A DNA stretch of 48,352 bases from the NCBI GenBank assembly GCA_025529335.1, contig JAMYHX010000348.1:1-48352 (forward strand), in the 5' to 3' direction. The notes beneath the pieces are model-generated. The model ran no database searches, was not told the DNA's origin, and was given only the letters and a program-made list of their open reading frames with translations. The DNA comes from Rhizopus sp. PT2906. Lineage: Eukaryota; Mucoromycota; Mucoromycetes; Mucorales; Rhizopodaceae. The translations under genes were made by a program, and so were the position numbers. Below are positions 11,592 through 22,766 of this stretch, in pieces. Positions within the stretch are counted from its first letter, which is position 1, and the number at the start of each line of letters is the position of its first letter.

Positions 11592-12005
11592 TTGAGAATA
11601 AATGAAAAGAAAAAGGATTCGGAATTTTAATGTGAACCCTTTGGAAAAAATTTAAAGAGGGAAGAAAGTGCATTTGCCTTGAAAATAATTGGCTTGAAAT
11701 AATAAAGTCAGAGACAGGCTGATGGTGTTTCTCTTTTTTCTTGGGGTTTAAGCTCGTCCCCCTCCGCTGTCATTATGAATGCATTTTAATCATCAAAAAG
11801 TTCCTTTTCATACCTATTTTTTGTAGTGTCGACAATAAGAATGTGACATGTGATATTATTTTATTATAAAGAACAAGAAGAGAGGAGAGTACAAGAGAAA
11901 AGGAGGAACAATGATAATGTCTTGGTATATTCGGAGACTAAAATACGGGGTTTCATTCTTTTTTTCTCTTTTTCTTTCTTTCTTTGTATCTCTTTTATTC
12001 TTAGT
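11592..12005. promoter_or_regulatory. Divergent spacer between the DUF202 gene and PIS1
   Basis: A 414-base region between two head-to-head start codons that must carry both promoters. It includes CT-rich tracts just before the PIS1 ATG. No specific factor site is claimed. Confidence 0.45.
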
Positions 12006-12989
12006 ATGACTTCCACAGCAAAAGTAATGGCGCCTTCAAAAGACAATGTGTTTTTATTTATACCCAATCTTATTGGTAAGAATAGACGTTTATATAAACA
12101 CACACACGCTAACTTGCAACAGGATATACGCGAATTCTTTTGGCTTCTATATCCTTGTATTATATGCCTGAACATCCTAAAGTATGCGTGCCATTATACT
12201 GTATCTCTTGCCTATTGGACGCCGTTGATGGAAATGCTGCCCGTTATTTTGGTCAATGTAATCAAACATATAAACATATATATATATATAGTGTCAAATA
12301 ATTGTTGAAATGACATCTGTTAGGTAGTAAGTTCGGGGCTGTACTGGATATGGTCACGGACAGGTAATAGTGTAAAGTGTGTTAAAAGAAGGGTATTCAA
12401 TTATATGTAGATGTACAACGACATGTCTCTTATGTTTTCTATCCATCCGATATCCTGAGTGGACATTGATATTTCAATTCCTTATTTCACTTGATTTTAG
12501 TTCACACTATATGCATATGTATAGGTAAGTGCTTTGTAGGCATTCTTTTACATTGTATATTTATACATCTATAGTTCAATGATTTCAGGATCCTCTAGCC
12601 ACAAGAAGATTAGCGAGGGGCAAAGCTGGTATTTACGCATCTATTATACAAATAATGTATGTGTCCCAATTATATTCTTTATTTAAAAGCGGGTAAATTA
12701 ATGTTCCGTAGATCGTCTTGTTTCTTATGTGTGGTGGTAACGAACTCTTTTTTGTCTTGTTGTATATATTAAGCTTCTCTGGACCTTTGAACGGTAAGTC
12801 GGGCTATTTACTTTATGGGTGTGGCTAATGATAAAATTAGCATACTGGTGGGCTGCTCTTGGTGTCACAGGCACTGTTTGTTTTGGAAAGCAATTTATCA
12901 ACATTGTTCAAATTGTCAATGCAAGTAATACACTGGCAGCAGTTGACTTAGAGGAAAGAGCAAAAGGTGAACTCGAGAAAAATAAATAA
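12006..12989 (+). CDS. PIS1: Phosphatidylinositol synthase (CDP-diacylglycerol-inositol 3-phosphatidyltransferase)
   Basis: Integral ER enzyme joining CDP-diacylglycerol and myo-inositol to form phosphatidylinositol. Seven exons: 12006-12075, 12123-12257, 12324-12363, 12411-12524, 12575-12656, 12712-12793 and 12841-12989, giving 223 residues (yeast Pis1 has 220). The CDP-alcohol phosphotransferase motif D-G-x2-A-R-x8-G-x3-D-x3-D is complete: D59, G60, A63, R64, G73, D77 and D81, assembled across an intron. Later blocks FSSHYMHMY, SGSSSHKKISEG and LRIYYTNN match the family. Hydrophobic helices flank the motif. The tail is charged. ATG 12006 is preferred because it gives the usual short N-terminus; a second ATG lies seven codons downstream. 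Confidence 0.95.
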
Positions 12990-13277
12990 AAAGCAATAGT
13001 CTCTATACAAACATCCACCAATGATAGACACAAGCAGAGCATTTGTCTGAATAAGAGGAAATTGAGAGAAGGGGCATACATAAAAGAGAGAGAGAGAGGG
13101 GAGAAATGATAAATCAGAAAAGGGTTCATGTTGATAGACAAGGTAGATTGTCTGTGTATTGTCTTTAAAGAGCGACGCGCTTTTCTTCTGTTTTGCAAGT
13201 CCCCTGTGACCTCTCTTTTGCGCGCACACATACACACACATCTTTGAGAAAAAAGGACTTTCTTTTTAAACAAGTCC

Positions 13278-14708
13278 ATGTCGATTAAGCAAGTACCTCT
13301 GCAAGCCAAGAATGTCAACAGTAGAGGTACTTTTGATACAATAAAAGTCAATGACGAGACTATAAAACCCTTGAAGAGTCGTTCTGATCAAGTGGTATGA
13401 ATGAAGCAAGTTCACAGTGATATTGTGGTCTAACCAATAGCATTATGAAATAGACACAAAGATCAATAAACAACATTAGACACATTTCTGCATCACAATC
13501 AACTCAATCTAAAAAGACAATTAAAAAATACCATTCACAACCCATACACTACGATGATCTATTTGTAGACAACGATACTCCCATCTTTAGACTACCACCC
13601 GATTGTATGATGCTCATATTTGCACAATATAACGATGCCAAGACACTCACCACATTGGCAAGCGTCTGTAGAAGATGGAGAAGAACCATTCTACAGCCGC
13701 ATTTGGTAAGTAACTATATGCATTTTATCTGTCTATCAATCCAACCACTTTTTTTTTGTTTAGTGGAAAGATACCTATTATCAGCTTTATGAATTCAACC
13801 AGCTTTTAAAGACACTCTGTCGACCGTATAGAACAAGCCTTCAACTCTCTTATATCCAATCACTTACAATATCATCCTCTTCTTTACATCAAAGAATGAT
13901 ACCTGGTACATTACCAAGGCTATCTGCATTCAAACAACTCAAAAAGATCCATTTGATTGACTTGTACATAGACGATATTTCCAAAATCACCAAACTCTTT
14001 AGTCATGTCAAAGTACTAATATGCGACAACATACGACGAGATGACGATCGATGCACGATTCATCTGTCCATCTTTTCACACTTGCTCGAATTAGAAGATA
14101 TCCGACTTCATTTCGATCGACCCTGTAACCTCGGAGGACCCATAATGCCGTTCATGCACAATCGAAACGTGATAGCACCGGTATTCCCACCCTGTCTGAA
14201 ATCACTTCATCTATTGAACGTCTATGACTTTGAAGAATCACTCATTCGGTTGTATTCCGGGCGACCGGTACCTTCGTCACGTACAAGTGTTGAACAAGAC
14301 TTGCTGATGAAATATAAGATGTTGACCAGTCAAATCCGCCTCACAACGCTCACACTTAATCGCTGTAGTTCATTTACGGCCAACATCTGGCGTCTTTGCA
14401 TGATACCATGTACCAAGAACCTGGAGTACCTCTCACTCACAGGATGGAAACCGCCAGTAGTAGATAGGGTCGATAGTGAAGAAGCCCTGACGGATTTCTT
14501 TGGAGGATTGAAACAAATTAAAGAGATCAAGCTGCATGATTTTGTCTGTACGCCAGGACTTGTTCGAGGGATCAAGAAATTGGCAAGGTCGTATCAGATG
14601 AATGGGCAGATCGGTGCAATTGAAGAGTACCTTCACCAGACCCTCTTTGACCTTTCACTCTCCTTTCAAAGCGGGGGTGTTCGGCACTCAAGAACTCATC
14701 AGTCATGA
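13278..14708 (+). CDS. F-box protein, substrate-receptor type
   Basis: Likely adaptor of an SCF ubiquitin ligase. Exons 13278-13394, 13454-13705 and 13764-14708 give 437 residues. An F-box of about 40 residues begins IFRLPPDCMMLIFAQYND and continues LASVCRRWRRTILQPHLWKD, split by an intron after HL. The remaining 300 residues are leucine-rich with irregular repeats (LKSLHLLNVYDFEESL, LRLTTLTLN-like, LEYLSLTGWKPP, IKEIKLHDF), which suggests a solenoid that binds the target. The first exon boundary relies on the acceptor GAAATAG at 13447-13453, the only one that keeps frame. No orthologue is named, and the target cannot be predicted. Confidence 0.85.
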
Positions 14709-15030
14709 TCACAAAAAAAAAGAGTGAAAAAGAAAAGACGGAATGTGACGATAATAAACCTTGCTCTCTCTCTCTCTCTCTCTTTCACTATCATTCTCTC
14801 CTTTTCTCTTGAAAAAGTCATCTTTGGGGGGAAGGATAACGATTAACAAGTCCGAAGTTCCCGCAATGTCAAAAGTGCGGTTAGTAAAATTTGGTTTCAC
14901 TACCTTTTTCACTTTATGTTACTCACAACTCTTTTTTTCTCTCTCTCTCTCTCTCTTTCTTTCTCTTTCTTTTTAATTTAAATTATTCACTTGCTTGCGT
15001 TGGTGACGTTTGATGTCTATATAAATAACA
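14709..15030. promoter_or_regulatory. Upstream region of the Zn2Cys6 gene with two (CT)n tracts
   Basis: A 322-base spacer. It has (CT)n runs at 14764-14782 and 14939-14957 followed by CTTT-rich DNA and AT-rich sequence up to the ATG. Such pyrimidine tracts are common near fungal promoters. No gene is present; the track of short hydrophobic frames here is low-complexity. Confidence 0.55.
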
Positions 15031-17480
15031 ATGGGAGACAGTGAAAATAAAAGAAAACGACTGACTCAAGCATGCGAGTTATGCAGAAGGAAAAAGGTAT
15101 CTATCTTATTTTCTCTCCGCAGCAAGTGAATAATTCAATAAAATATAGATCAGGTGCGATGGTATAAAGCCACAATGTGGAAATTGTGCACGACTGAATA
15201 ATGAATGCACTTACAGTACTCATGTCAAAAAGAGAGGACCGCGTCAAGGATATATAGAAATGCTTGAACAAAGACTAGCTAAAATGGAAAAGATATTGTT
15301 ATCGTCAGACTCTACTCAACAAACAGACGAACAAGAGGAAAAGGAACAGCCTCGTGTTAAGAGAGGTAGACCAAACAAGAATTCTGTAGATCAACAACAA
15401 CAACAACAACAACAACAGCAACAGCAACAGCTTCCCACTTCACCCGCGTCATTTTCAAGTGTGTCCAGTTTTCCTTCACCTTCTATGCTTTTGCCCCAAT
15501 ATTCTTCTTCTTCCTCAGATGATAGTAATAACGGATTACCATCTGTCAGCACTCTTGAACATTTTGCAGATCTATTCTTTACTCATATTCACACATTTTG
15601 CCCCATCATGAATGAAACAACGTTTAGAAGAGATATTCATGAAGGTAAATGCTCGGAATTCTTACTCTTTTGTTTGTCAGCAGCATGTGCGAGGTAGGGC
15701 ATACCAAAAAGGAATTAATAGAGAGAGAGAGCCTTGACTCATATATTTTGAAAACAGATTTTCAGAGCGGCCCGATATCAAACAAAATCCTCCGTGGCGC
15801 GCGGGGGAACGGTATGCGGAAAGAGCGAGACAGATGCTTATCAAAGTAATGGACGAGCCTTGTCTGTCGAACCTTCAAGGTATCTCATTGCTATCCCTAC
15901 ATGAATATGGGTGTGGAAGAGGCCCGAGGTAAATGAACTTCAAAATAAATGTATACAACTAACGCTTCATAGGTGTTGGATGTATGTGGGCATGGCCATT
16001 CGTATGTCAATGGAGCTGGGGCTTCATGAGAATACACAAACAGATGGTAATGCAACTGTGGACAAGTTGTTTGAACAAGAACTCGCACGTAGAACATTTT
16101 GGACTATTTTCGCAATGGACAAGTAAGACAAGGAGTGAAAAAAGGAGAAAAGAAGATTTATTATAGATATAGATTTTCAAGTGCTGCCACAGGTAGACCA
16201 TCCACACTACAAGATACATTTTGTACAGCCTTTTTACCTGCCAAGATATGTACATCCTGTGGTGTGAGTCAGTATTACACAGAGACCTTGGACGGTAGTC
16301 AACAATTACATCTAAATATCCCAGAAGCTACAAAGAGTATGCTATTGGGAAGCTTTAGTAGTCCAGATGAGCGTCAGAGTTTAAACAACAAGATGCCACT
16401 GGAACTTCTTGCTTATTTTACGCGAGCATCGAATATCTTGGGAAAAGTGACAGCATTTGTAAATAAAAAGTGTAAAGGTATTTCTCCACATCCATATCAG
16501 CCTCATTCAGAAGTGTATCAACTGAACAAGATGATTGATGATTGGTACAATGATTTACCAGAAGGACTAAAGAACACACCAGCAAATCATGATTTCTATG
16601 CACAAACATCTCAGCAGGGTCTGTTCATTATGGTATGTGGCTCATTCTCTTCATTATTTATGCTAACTTGTCATTAGTTACATGTACTTCATAACACAAT
16701 TATCGTCCTATTACATCGACCCTCACTTATCATTGCCGACACAATTGATAATGAAGTTGTTCTGCCTGAACTAAAAGCTTATGTTATGAATAGCGTTAGA
16801 AAATGTTTGAACTCAGTCAACAATGTTACTGCTTTGGTCAAGAGGATCGGTGAGCGCCGAGATATGATGCCACCTTACTTGACTTATCTGGTTTATACTG
16901 TCGCGACTGTAATTGTGAGTAATTCATTTTCACCTAAGTCAAGTGAAGCAGAAGAAGCGAGGCAATCATTGGGTGTTTACTTTCAGATTTTATTGGTAAC
17001 AAAATTACTTACTGACGATATCAATATATTAACCCTATAAACACATAGTCTGCTAGAAATTATTGGGCTATGGCCGATAGACTGTATTTTATGATACGAG
17101 ATTTATATACAATTCACGCAAATATGATCAAAAGACAACGAGATCCAGCCTCTAGTGTTGGACAATCGACACCTGAACTATTTCATTCATCACCATCACC
17201 TTTTTTTTTTCAACAACAACAACAACAACAACCACAGCAGCAACAGCAATCATCACATGTTCCAAATCTACCAAGCCAGGAACCTGCAGCAGCATTGAAT
17301 AATGCTGATTGGACACTTCCCTTCACAATACAAGATCAACCTCGTGATCCAGGGTTATATGGTGGATTAATAAGCAGCCCCTTGGATTTTTCTACCAGCT
17401 TGTTTCCTCCAGAGTTCAATCAACCTTTGGGATTCTCTTCTTTTTCTGACCCATCATCGTCGAGTCAGAATAACAAATGA
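15031..17480 (+). CDS. Zn(II)2Cys6 fungal transcription factor
   Basis: DNA-binding regulator of the Gal4-like class. Seven exons: 15031-15096, 15149-15693, 15758-15928, 15973-16122, 16173-16632, 16678-16995 and 17049-17480, giving 713 residues. The binuclear zinc cluster has cysteines at 15, 18, 25, 32, 35 and 42 with spacing x2-x6-x6-x2-x6, split by the first intron. A basic linker and short coiled coil (YIEMLEQRLAKMEKILL) follow. The fungal-specific middle domain includes HIHTFCPIMNETTFRRDIHE, LLSLHEYGCGRGPR, GMAIRMSMELGLH and RRTFWTIFAMDK. There is a glutamine run of about 13 near residue 120 and a second Q-rich stretch near residue 620. Its target pathway cannot be inferred from neighbours. 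Confidence 0.93.
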
Positions 17481-17839
17481 TAGATTCAGTGTGCGTGTGT
17501 AAATAAAGTCCTCACGTTATTGAGTTAATCTTGTTTCTCTGTTCATTATCTTTACATCAAGTTTAAAGTATTAAATCATTTTATTAAATAAACTAAATAA
17601 AGGCAATTTAGCCATAAACAAAGGTATTAAAATATAAGATGTAACGAGAACAACTTGCATTGGATCAGAAGTATTTCCTTCCAGGGTAGGAAGCGAGAGA
17701 GGAGCGGGTACAGAAGGTGAGTGTAAAGTTTAAGGTGGTAGGCAGTAACTGTGTCAGTTTTTACAGGTGAAACACGGCGAGGACTTGATGGTATCAATGG
17801 AATATCAGAGACAATGAAACAGGTATCAGAAGATACAGA

Positions 17840-18600
17840 CAAAGGGTTAGAATTGAACAGAACAAAATGAAGGCTCTTGACAGAAGCAGATTAAGACTTG
17901 GAGCTTGTTCCGGTGGAACGATGATGTTGACATGGAGCTCAACAGACTGGGAGTCATAAACCACACGACAGTCTACATGAATGTCTGTGTTGCAATGGTC
18001 AACAGAAACCTCGTTGCTTCCAAAAACAATTTCAACTACAGTCTCTTGGCCAGATTGTGGACAAGGAGACCTAAACGACCCGGTTTCTGCTATGGCTGAT
18101 CCAGCTGCAAGTTTGAACTGACTGAAAATGATGGGGAAAGGTGAGCTATGGAAAAAAAAATGTGGGTGCTACTGTTCCTCTTCTCCAAAGGGGAGGTTGT
18201 AAGGGAAGTAACTCCAAGGGAATAGGTTTGATGCAGTGGCGCTCTTAATCGTTATCCAGCATCAGCATAGGATGGCGGTGGTGGGATGTCGGGTGGCCAG
18301 TGAGAATAACCAGGAAGAGCGATTCATCAGATGAATCAGACGGTGAGAGCGAGACTAATTGAAGAGACGATAGACGCACTCACAACTTGCCAACAATGGT
18401 AGACGCTGCCGCAATCATTCCTACTGGGTATAGCGATAGAAATTTCGATGATATCGTCCTTATCTTGAGAGGCAACAATAGAAATGATAGTCTTGGTCAA
18501 AGGCATGATTGAACAGCACTTTCAGTGTATCAGACAGGCTCATGCTACATACAAGTCAAAACACTATGTTCTTTTATTTCCCCATGAAAACATATAGATG
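17840..18600 (+). pseudogene. Helitron N-terminal region relic (short copy)
   Basis: The best part reads NLPTMVDAAAIIPTGYSDRN then FDDIVLILRGNNRNDSL (18390-18500) and, in another frame, EQHFQCIRQAHATYKSKHYV plus LLFPHE before a TAG. These match the LPT-VDEVAVIIPGD and VLLFPHGE segments that precede the Rep domain in Helitron proteins, and correspond to the long copy. Further left, fragments such as HECLCCNGQQ and CGQGDLND...MADPAASL line up with the zinc-finger-like region in the long copy, with several frame changes. No Rep or helicase follows. It cannot make a functional protein. Confidence 0.65.
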
Positions 18601-18975
18601 ACACTAGAATTTGTGCCTTATTTTCCCTCTTTAATGGTACTTCTCCGACCCTTGTTCTTGATAACTATGATGATAATCCATGACTATTATGCTTTATCTT
18701 AGTATCATTATCAATCACTTTTGTAAAGAAAACTACTTTGATCGTCTATTTTCAGTAGAAGTGGATCGTATAAAGATGTGCAGCATGTCTTGGGCAGAGA
18801 TCTTTATATTCCAGGGTAGATTTTATTATTAATGAAGATGTGGTTAAATAAAAAGTTGTCAATCGGCCATTTAACACTACAAGGCTAACCACAGTTACTT
18901 TTCCTTTTTCTTTACTTCTATATGAAACGAAAGCGCTACAAAATAAAAAGGTATGTAAGATATAAAGTCGACCTT

Positions 18976-20034
18976 ACATGTATTATGGACACATTTAACA
19001 GTCAATCGCGGGTTCTCTTTTTTGTTTGCACAAACGCAAACAGATTTATTCAAGAATATAACTTTTGAAGCAAGTGGTGATGACTTTTAAGAAACTCCAT
19101 TACTTAAAAAAGGTAAATATAAACATATATTAGATCCATCTTTCTTTATAACAAATTGTTGTAACGGGCAAGAGTACTCGTATTACTCTGAAAGCTGCTA
19201 AAAGAGACGCATCTGTTCCTGGTCCTTTAAATGCTGTTATCAAAGAGGGACATCTATACCTGCAATCAACAACGATACGAGCGTTCAAGATGTATTACCT
19301 GCTACTACTGTTTCCACTAGCCGTACTTCTGCTCCCACTGAGGCTTCTATAAATACGTAAGCAAGGTTAATAAGACTGAAGCACTTAAAAAGGAGAAAGA
19401 AAAGAACAAGGCAACAAGTTAGATGTCCTTCTTGTGGTGGAACCGATCACTCTCGCTCCTCCAGCAAGCTGTGTCCTATGAATAAGTCAAAAACGAAGCT
19501 TCCAAAGCCCAAGAATACCGTCGAGAAAGCTTTTGTAACCAAGGCATCTTTGGTTAATACCTGCAGATATCTCAAGCTCGTTACCTTGATTCAAGAAGTA
19601 GCTGACCACATCACTCAATTAGTATATGCTGGATCCATTTTTACTAATTCCTATTTCTTGGAGCCTCTCGAGAATGGTGAAGGACTACCTGCAGTCACTC
19701 AGAATTTGTTTTAAAACAAATTTTGCGCTTTTGCTGGCCAAGGAAAACACGCCTCTGATAGTATAACGAAGAATTTCAAGACCTTTTATAAATCTACTTC
19801 TCTTACTCAATCCGGGTCAAAGCGAAGAGTCGCTCTGTCCTCAAGTATGAATCTTGTAATACAGCGTAGAATGGCGATGTGAACAGTGTTATATATATAT
19901 ATATATATATATGAGACGACAATGAAAGCTCCCCCCCTCTTCAAAAGACCAACAAAGGGTTAACTGTGCTTCTGGATTTAATGCGCTGTCCATAACGGCA
20001 GTGCATTCCTTAACGCTTCGGTAAGTATAAAACG
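18976..20034 (+). pseudogene. Fanzor 5' and 3' remnants joined by an internal deletion (short copy)
   Basis: Corresponds to the Fanzor gene of the long copy. The N-terminal region keeps the Cys/His knuckle block CPSCGGTDHSRSSSKLCPMN and VADHITQLVYAGS, with DNA identity to the long copy of roughly 90-95% over 19200-19820 by eye. At about 19815 the sequence jumps to the zinc-ribbon region (SKRRVALSS), skipping the RuvC-I and RuvC-II parts. Further damage: the acceptor of the first intron is changed from ACAG to ACAA (19151-19154), a TAA stops the frame after VTQNLF, and a (TA)n expansion lies at 19890-19912 where the RuvC-III segment should be. It cannot encode a nuclease. Confidence 0.8.
19890..19912. 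repeat. (TA)n dinucleotide repeat inside the Fanzor relic
   Basis: About eleven TA units. The long copy has a short, non-expanded TAAATATATATGG at the same place, so this is a secondary expansion. Confidence 0.9.
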
Positions 20035-20070
20035 GATAAGGCATTCTTTTTTTATTCATTAGTCTTCTAG
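19975..20070 (+). other. Conserved 3' terminal block of the element (short copy)
   Basis: The 34-base core around TGCGCTGTCCATAACGGCAG differs from the long copy at only one or two sites, although much of the rest of this element has decayed. The block contains the hairpin arms GCTGT/ACGGC and ends in CTTCTAG. In characterised Fanzor and TnpB elements the guide (omega) RNA comes from the 3' end of the element, overlapping the nuclease 3' end. That this block is such an RNA is inference. Confidence 0.5.
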
Positions 20071-20113
20071 TTTAATAAACTATAGTTTACATTATATTCT
20101 ATACATGTATATT

Positions 20114-21557
20114 TTAATCACTATCAAGATAACTGTTTGGTTTTTGAGTTTGATATGAAAATCTCTGAGCATACGTCTTTTGTGGTTTCTTTCGGACACC
20201 ATTTTCGTAATGAATGACAGTAGCAAAAGCATAAGCTTCATCACTACTACAACTGCTAGCGTCATCACCATCATCATCATCACCTTGTTCTTCTATATTA
20301 CGGGGTATATTTAATGTGGTATATCGATTACAACGAGAATGTCGTTCGATCATATGCCAAAGAGTACGTTGGCAGTGCAGTCTATATTGTTCTCTTTGTG
20401 CTGTGTCCGTTACATCTTCAAGTGTGGATGCACTGATAAACAAGACCGAAAGTGGGTCTTGTAAGTTGTATCGTCGCATGATGTTGGGCATCTCGTAGGC
20501 TAGAAATAGTTTACGTTCCGCATAGACGCTGTTATCACTTTGAAATCTCTTTTGGTCAATCACCAGGATGACTCGACTCCACCAGGAACAAGACGATGTA
20601 TGGGTTTGCTCGATAGATTGTGATAAGTTGTCAAGAAGGGTATAGAGAGAATGCCTTTTAAGAATGTGAGTATTATATATAATAAAATAGTACAACCTAC
20701 ATGGTATTAGAAGATACAATGACTAGAGTTGAAGTCAAGCCAAGTCTCTTTCTTACATTGTCTGAAAGATAAGGTTGAGATATAACCTTTGCAGGCTCAT
20801 AAACGTACTGTATCAGTGTTATTAGCGATTGGTTTTGATCTATCGCCCATGTCAGTGACTTTTCATCGCCTTGGTAAGTCTATTATAAGTATTTAGTCCT
20901 AGTGCATAAATATTCGGACATTCAATACATTACTGCGCAGGTGTTTGTGTAATTGAACAGCAATTGTATTGTGTTTGTATGACTTTCTCCTGCCTTGAAA
21001 GTAAAGAATACTTAATGCATATAAAATATATCTTGTTTTTATTTTACCATTGCATAAACAGGGACTACAAAGTGATGGAATCTCTCATATGAACCTGCAC
21101 TGACTGTCTCTCTTTTGCAAGATATAAAACAGCCTGCTGGTTCTATTACACTGGGCTCTTTTGTTGGTACTTGATAATAACTGCTAAGTGATTTGGGTGT
21201 CAATGGTGGAGAGGAAAGATCTTTGTATGGTGATTGCCATCGATGATAATCTAAGCTGCTATTTCTTGAAACGTTGCTACTAATTGATAATGTACGTTTG
21301 TGTAGTGAAGAAGACGCAGTACTGGTGGAAGATACAGTAGAATTCCTAGACAGTCCGGGACATTTCGATTCGTCTATAGAAACCGTATCGCTTATACATT
21401 CTTTTCTATAGTTTTCTTGTTCAAGCTTTTATAGAATCATTAATTCTCTTTCTATTAAATAGTCTTTCTTCCTTACATCATCTAGTAAACTAAGCTTCGA
21501 AGCTTCTGATATAAGTCGATCAAATTGATCCCAATTTGAGTTGTTATACATCGCCAT
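20114..21557 (-). CDS. Uncharacterised protein, five exons
   Basis: Exons 21557-21477, 21425-21048, 20993-20934, 20879-20701 and 20654-20114 give 412 residues. Residues 1-27 are polar (YNNSNWDQFDRLISEASK). A Ser/Thr-rich linker follows (LSRNSTVSSTSTASSSLHKR) with SP/TP sites such as LSSPPLTPKSL. The C-terminal half looks folded: GDEKSLTWAIDQNQSLITLI, then LGLTSTLVIVSSNTM, RVILVIDQKRFQSDN, DPLSVLFISASTLEDVTDT and an acidic loop EEQGDDDDGDDASSCSSDEA. I do not recognise the family. The 60-base third exon and the first intron edges are the least certain parts. A 26-base poly-T (on the coding strand) lies just before the ATG. Its stop is only 43 bases from the end of the short transposon copy. Confidence 0.7.
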
Positions 21558-22766
21558 TTTAGAAAGAAAAGAGAAAAAAAAAAAAAAAAAAAAAAAAAAG
21601 GAGAAAGAAAAGCAAAATGCGAAAAGTCTTTTACAATTAAAATAAATGGGAACACAAAGTGGCACATATACGAACAAGCCTAAAAGCTAAATTTGGGTGC
21701 TGTTTTCATCTTTTTCTGTTTACGCAAATACACTTTATGCACCAACATTAGCTCGTCCTTTAGCCTTTCACGACCTTGTTTGCCACTTGATTGATCATAA
21801 TTATTAACATATAACACACTCTCCCTTTCTTAATGGCTGATATCACAAGCATTGTTTCTTGACCGAATGAGTTGTGGCAAGCACTTTATAGCTACTCCCT
21901 GTGAGTCATGAACAAAAAAATATGGCTTTGCTGTTAAGCTTACGTTGTGCTCTGATGCAAATTGAAACTTGTTTACTTATTTTTCTTCCTATTCCTCATT
22001 TGGCCATATATTTATGCCTACTTGTATATCGTTTTTAATGCTTCTCTTTTGATTAATTACAAGTTGCTTGTTCAAATGCTCAAAATGGTGGGTTGAATGC
22101 CCACAGACACTCATTTACACAAGGAATGAGGGGCAATCCTTCTTGATGTTTTGTGACAAAATCCTTTTTGATTAGTTGCAAAAGTGAACACTGTAAGAAA
22201 AAAAAGTGGCTGTGTTCTTTGGTCACCAGAAATTTTCTGCAAAAAAAAAAAAAAAAAAAAAAAGGATCTTTAATTTCCCTGGATGATCACCGTGATGCAG
22301 TAAAAGATATTCCCTTTGATATTATTGGACTACAGAAAACCAAGACTTATTTACCACCTTGCAAGTAGAAACGAGGCAAAAAAAAAAAAAGATGGACAAG
22401 ATGGATCGAAAGCTTCTAAAATAGGCAAATGATCACAAGTGTGCATTATAGAAATCAATTTATTTTATTGTTCCTCTCATCACCATGGAAACTGTCTTAC
22501 CACGTTTACTGTGTTACAATAGGAAAGTTCAGGGCTTCTCCTTCTTTACATCATATGGTCTAGTCCATATTAAGTAACAAGCTCCCTTTGGACTTCTTTT
22601 ATAAAGCTATAGACATAACTTTTCGCGCGTACGCGTACATTTTTTCCCTTGTTTGAAGAGTGTGAAAGGCAAGCCTTTTTATTTTTCTCGATTATAAAGA
22701 GTATATTTTTAAAAGACAGACAATTTTCCCTTTGTTTTATGAACGACAAACCAGTACATTTCGCCC
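21558..22766. other. Spacer between two divergent genes
   Basis: About 1.2 kb, AT-rich, with homopolymer A runs at 21574-21599 and 22241-22263. It should hold the promoters of both neighbours. No gene is supported; the frame at 22153-22368 runs through the poly-A tract as poly-lysine and is not credible. Confidence 0.5.

Larger units (their letters stand above)
17640..20070 (+). mobile_element. Short, deleted copy of the Helitron-Fanzor element
   Basis: Plus-strand relative of the long copy at 31313-35876. Homology read by eye runs from a diverged Helitron N-terminal region, through the spacer, into the Fanzor 5' part and on to the shared terminus ATTCATTAGTCTTCTAG (20054-20070), after which the two flanks differ. 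The base after CTAG here is T, as expected for Helitron insertion at AT. Relative to the long copy, about 1.8 kb of Fanzor core is missing at about 19820; the long copy has CTCAAT at both edges of the missing part. The left limit is uncertain: weak protein-level similarity reaches back to about 17640-17930, clear similarity begins near 18390. It sits between the stops of two convergent genes (17480 and 20114). Confidence 0.8.

Noticed and set aside
12908..13351. A minus-strand frame of 147 codons after PIS1.
   Set aside because: It overlaps the last PIS1 exon and the start of the F-box gene in antisense and is low-complexity.
17794..18260. A long minus-strand open stretch of about 155 codons that at first suggested an arrestin-like gene.
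   Set aside because: It has no start codon or credible introns and lies antisense to the decayed Helitron region of the short element copy; the plus strand explains the sequence better.
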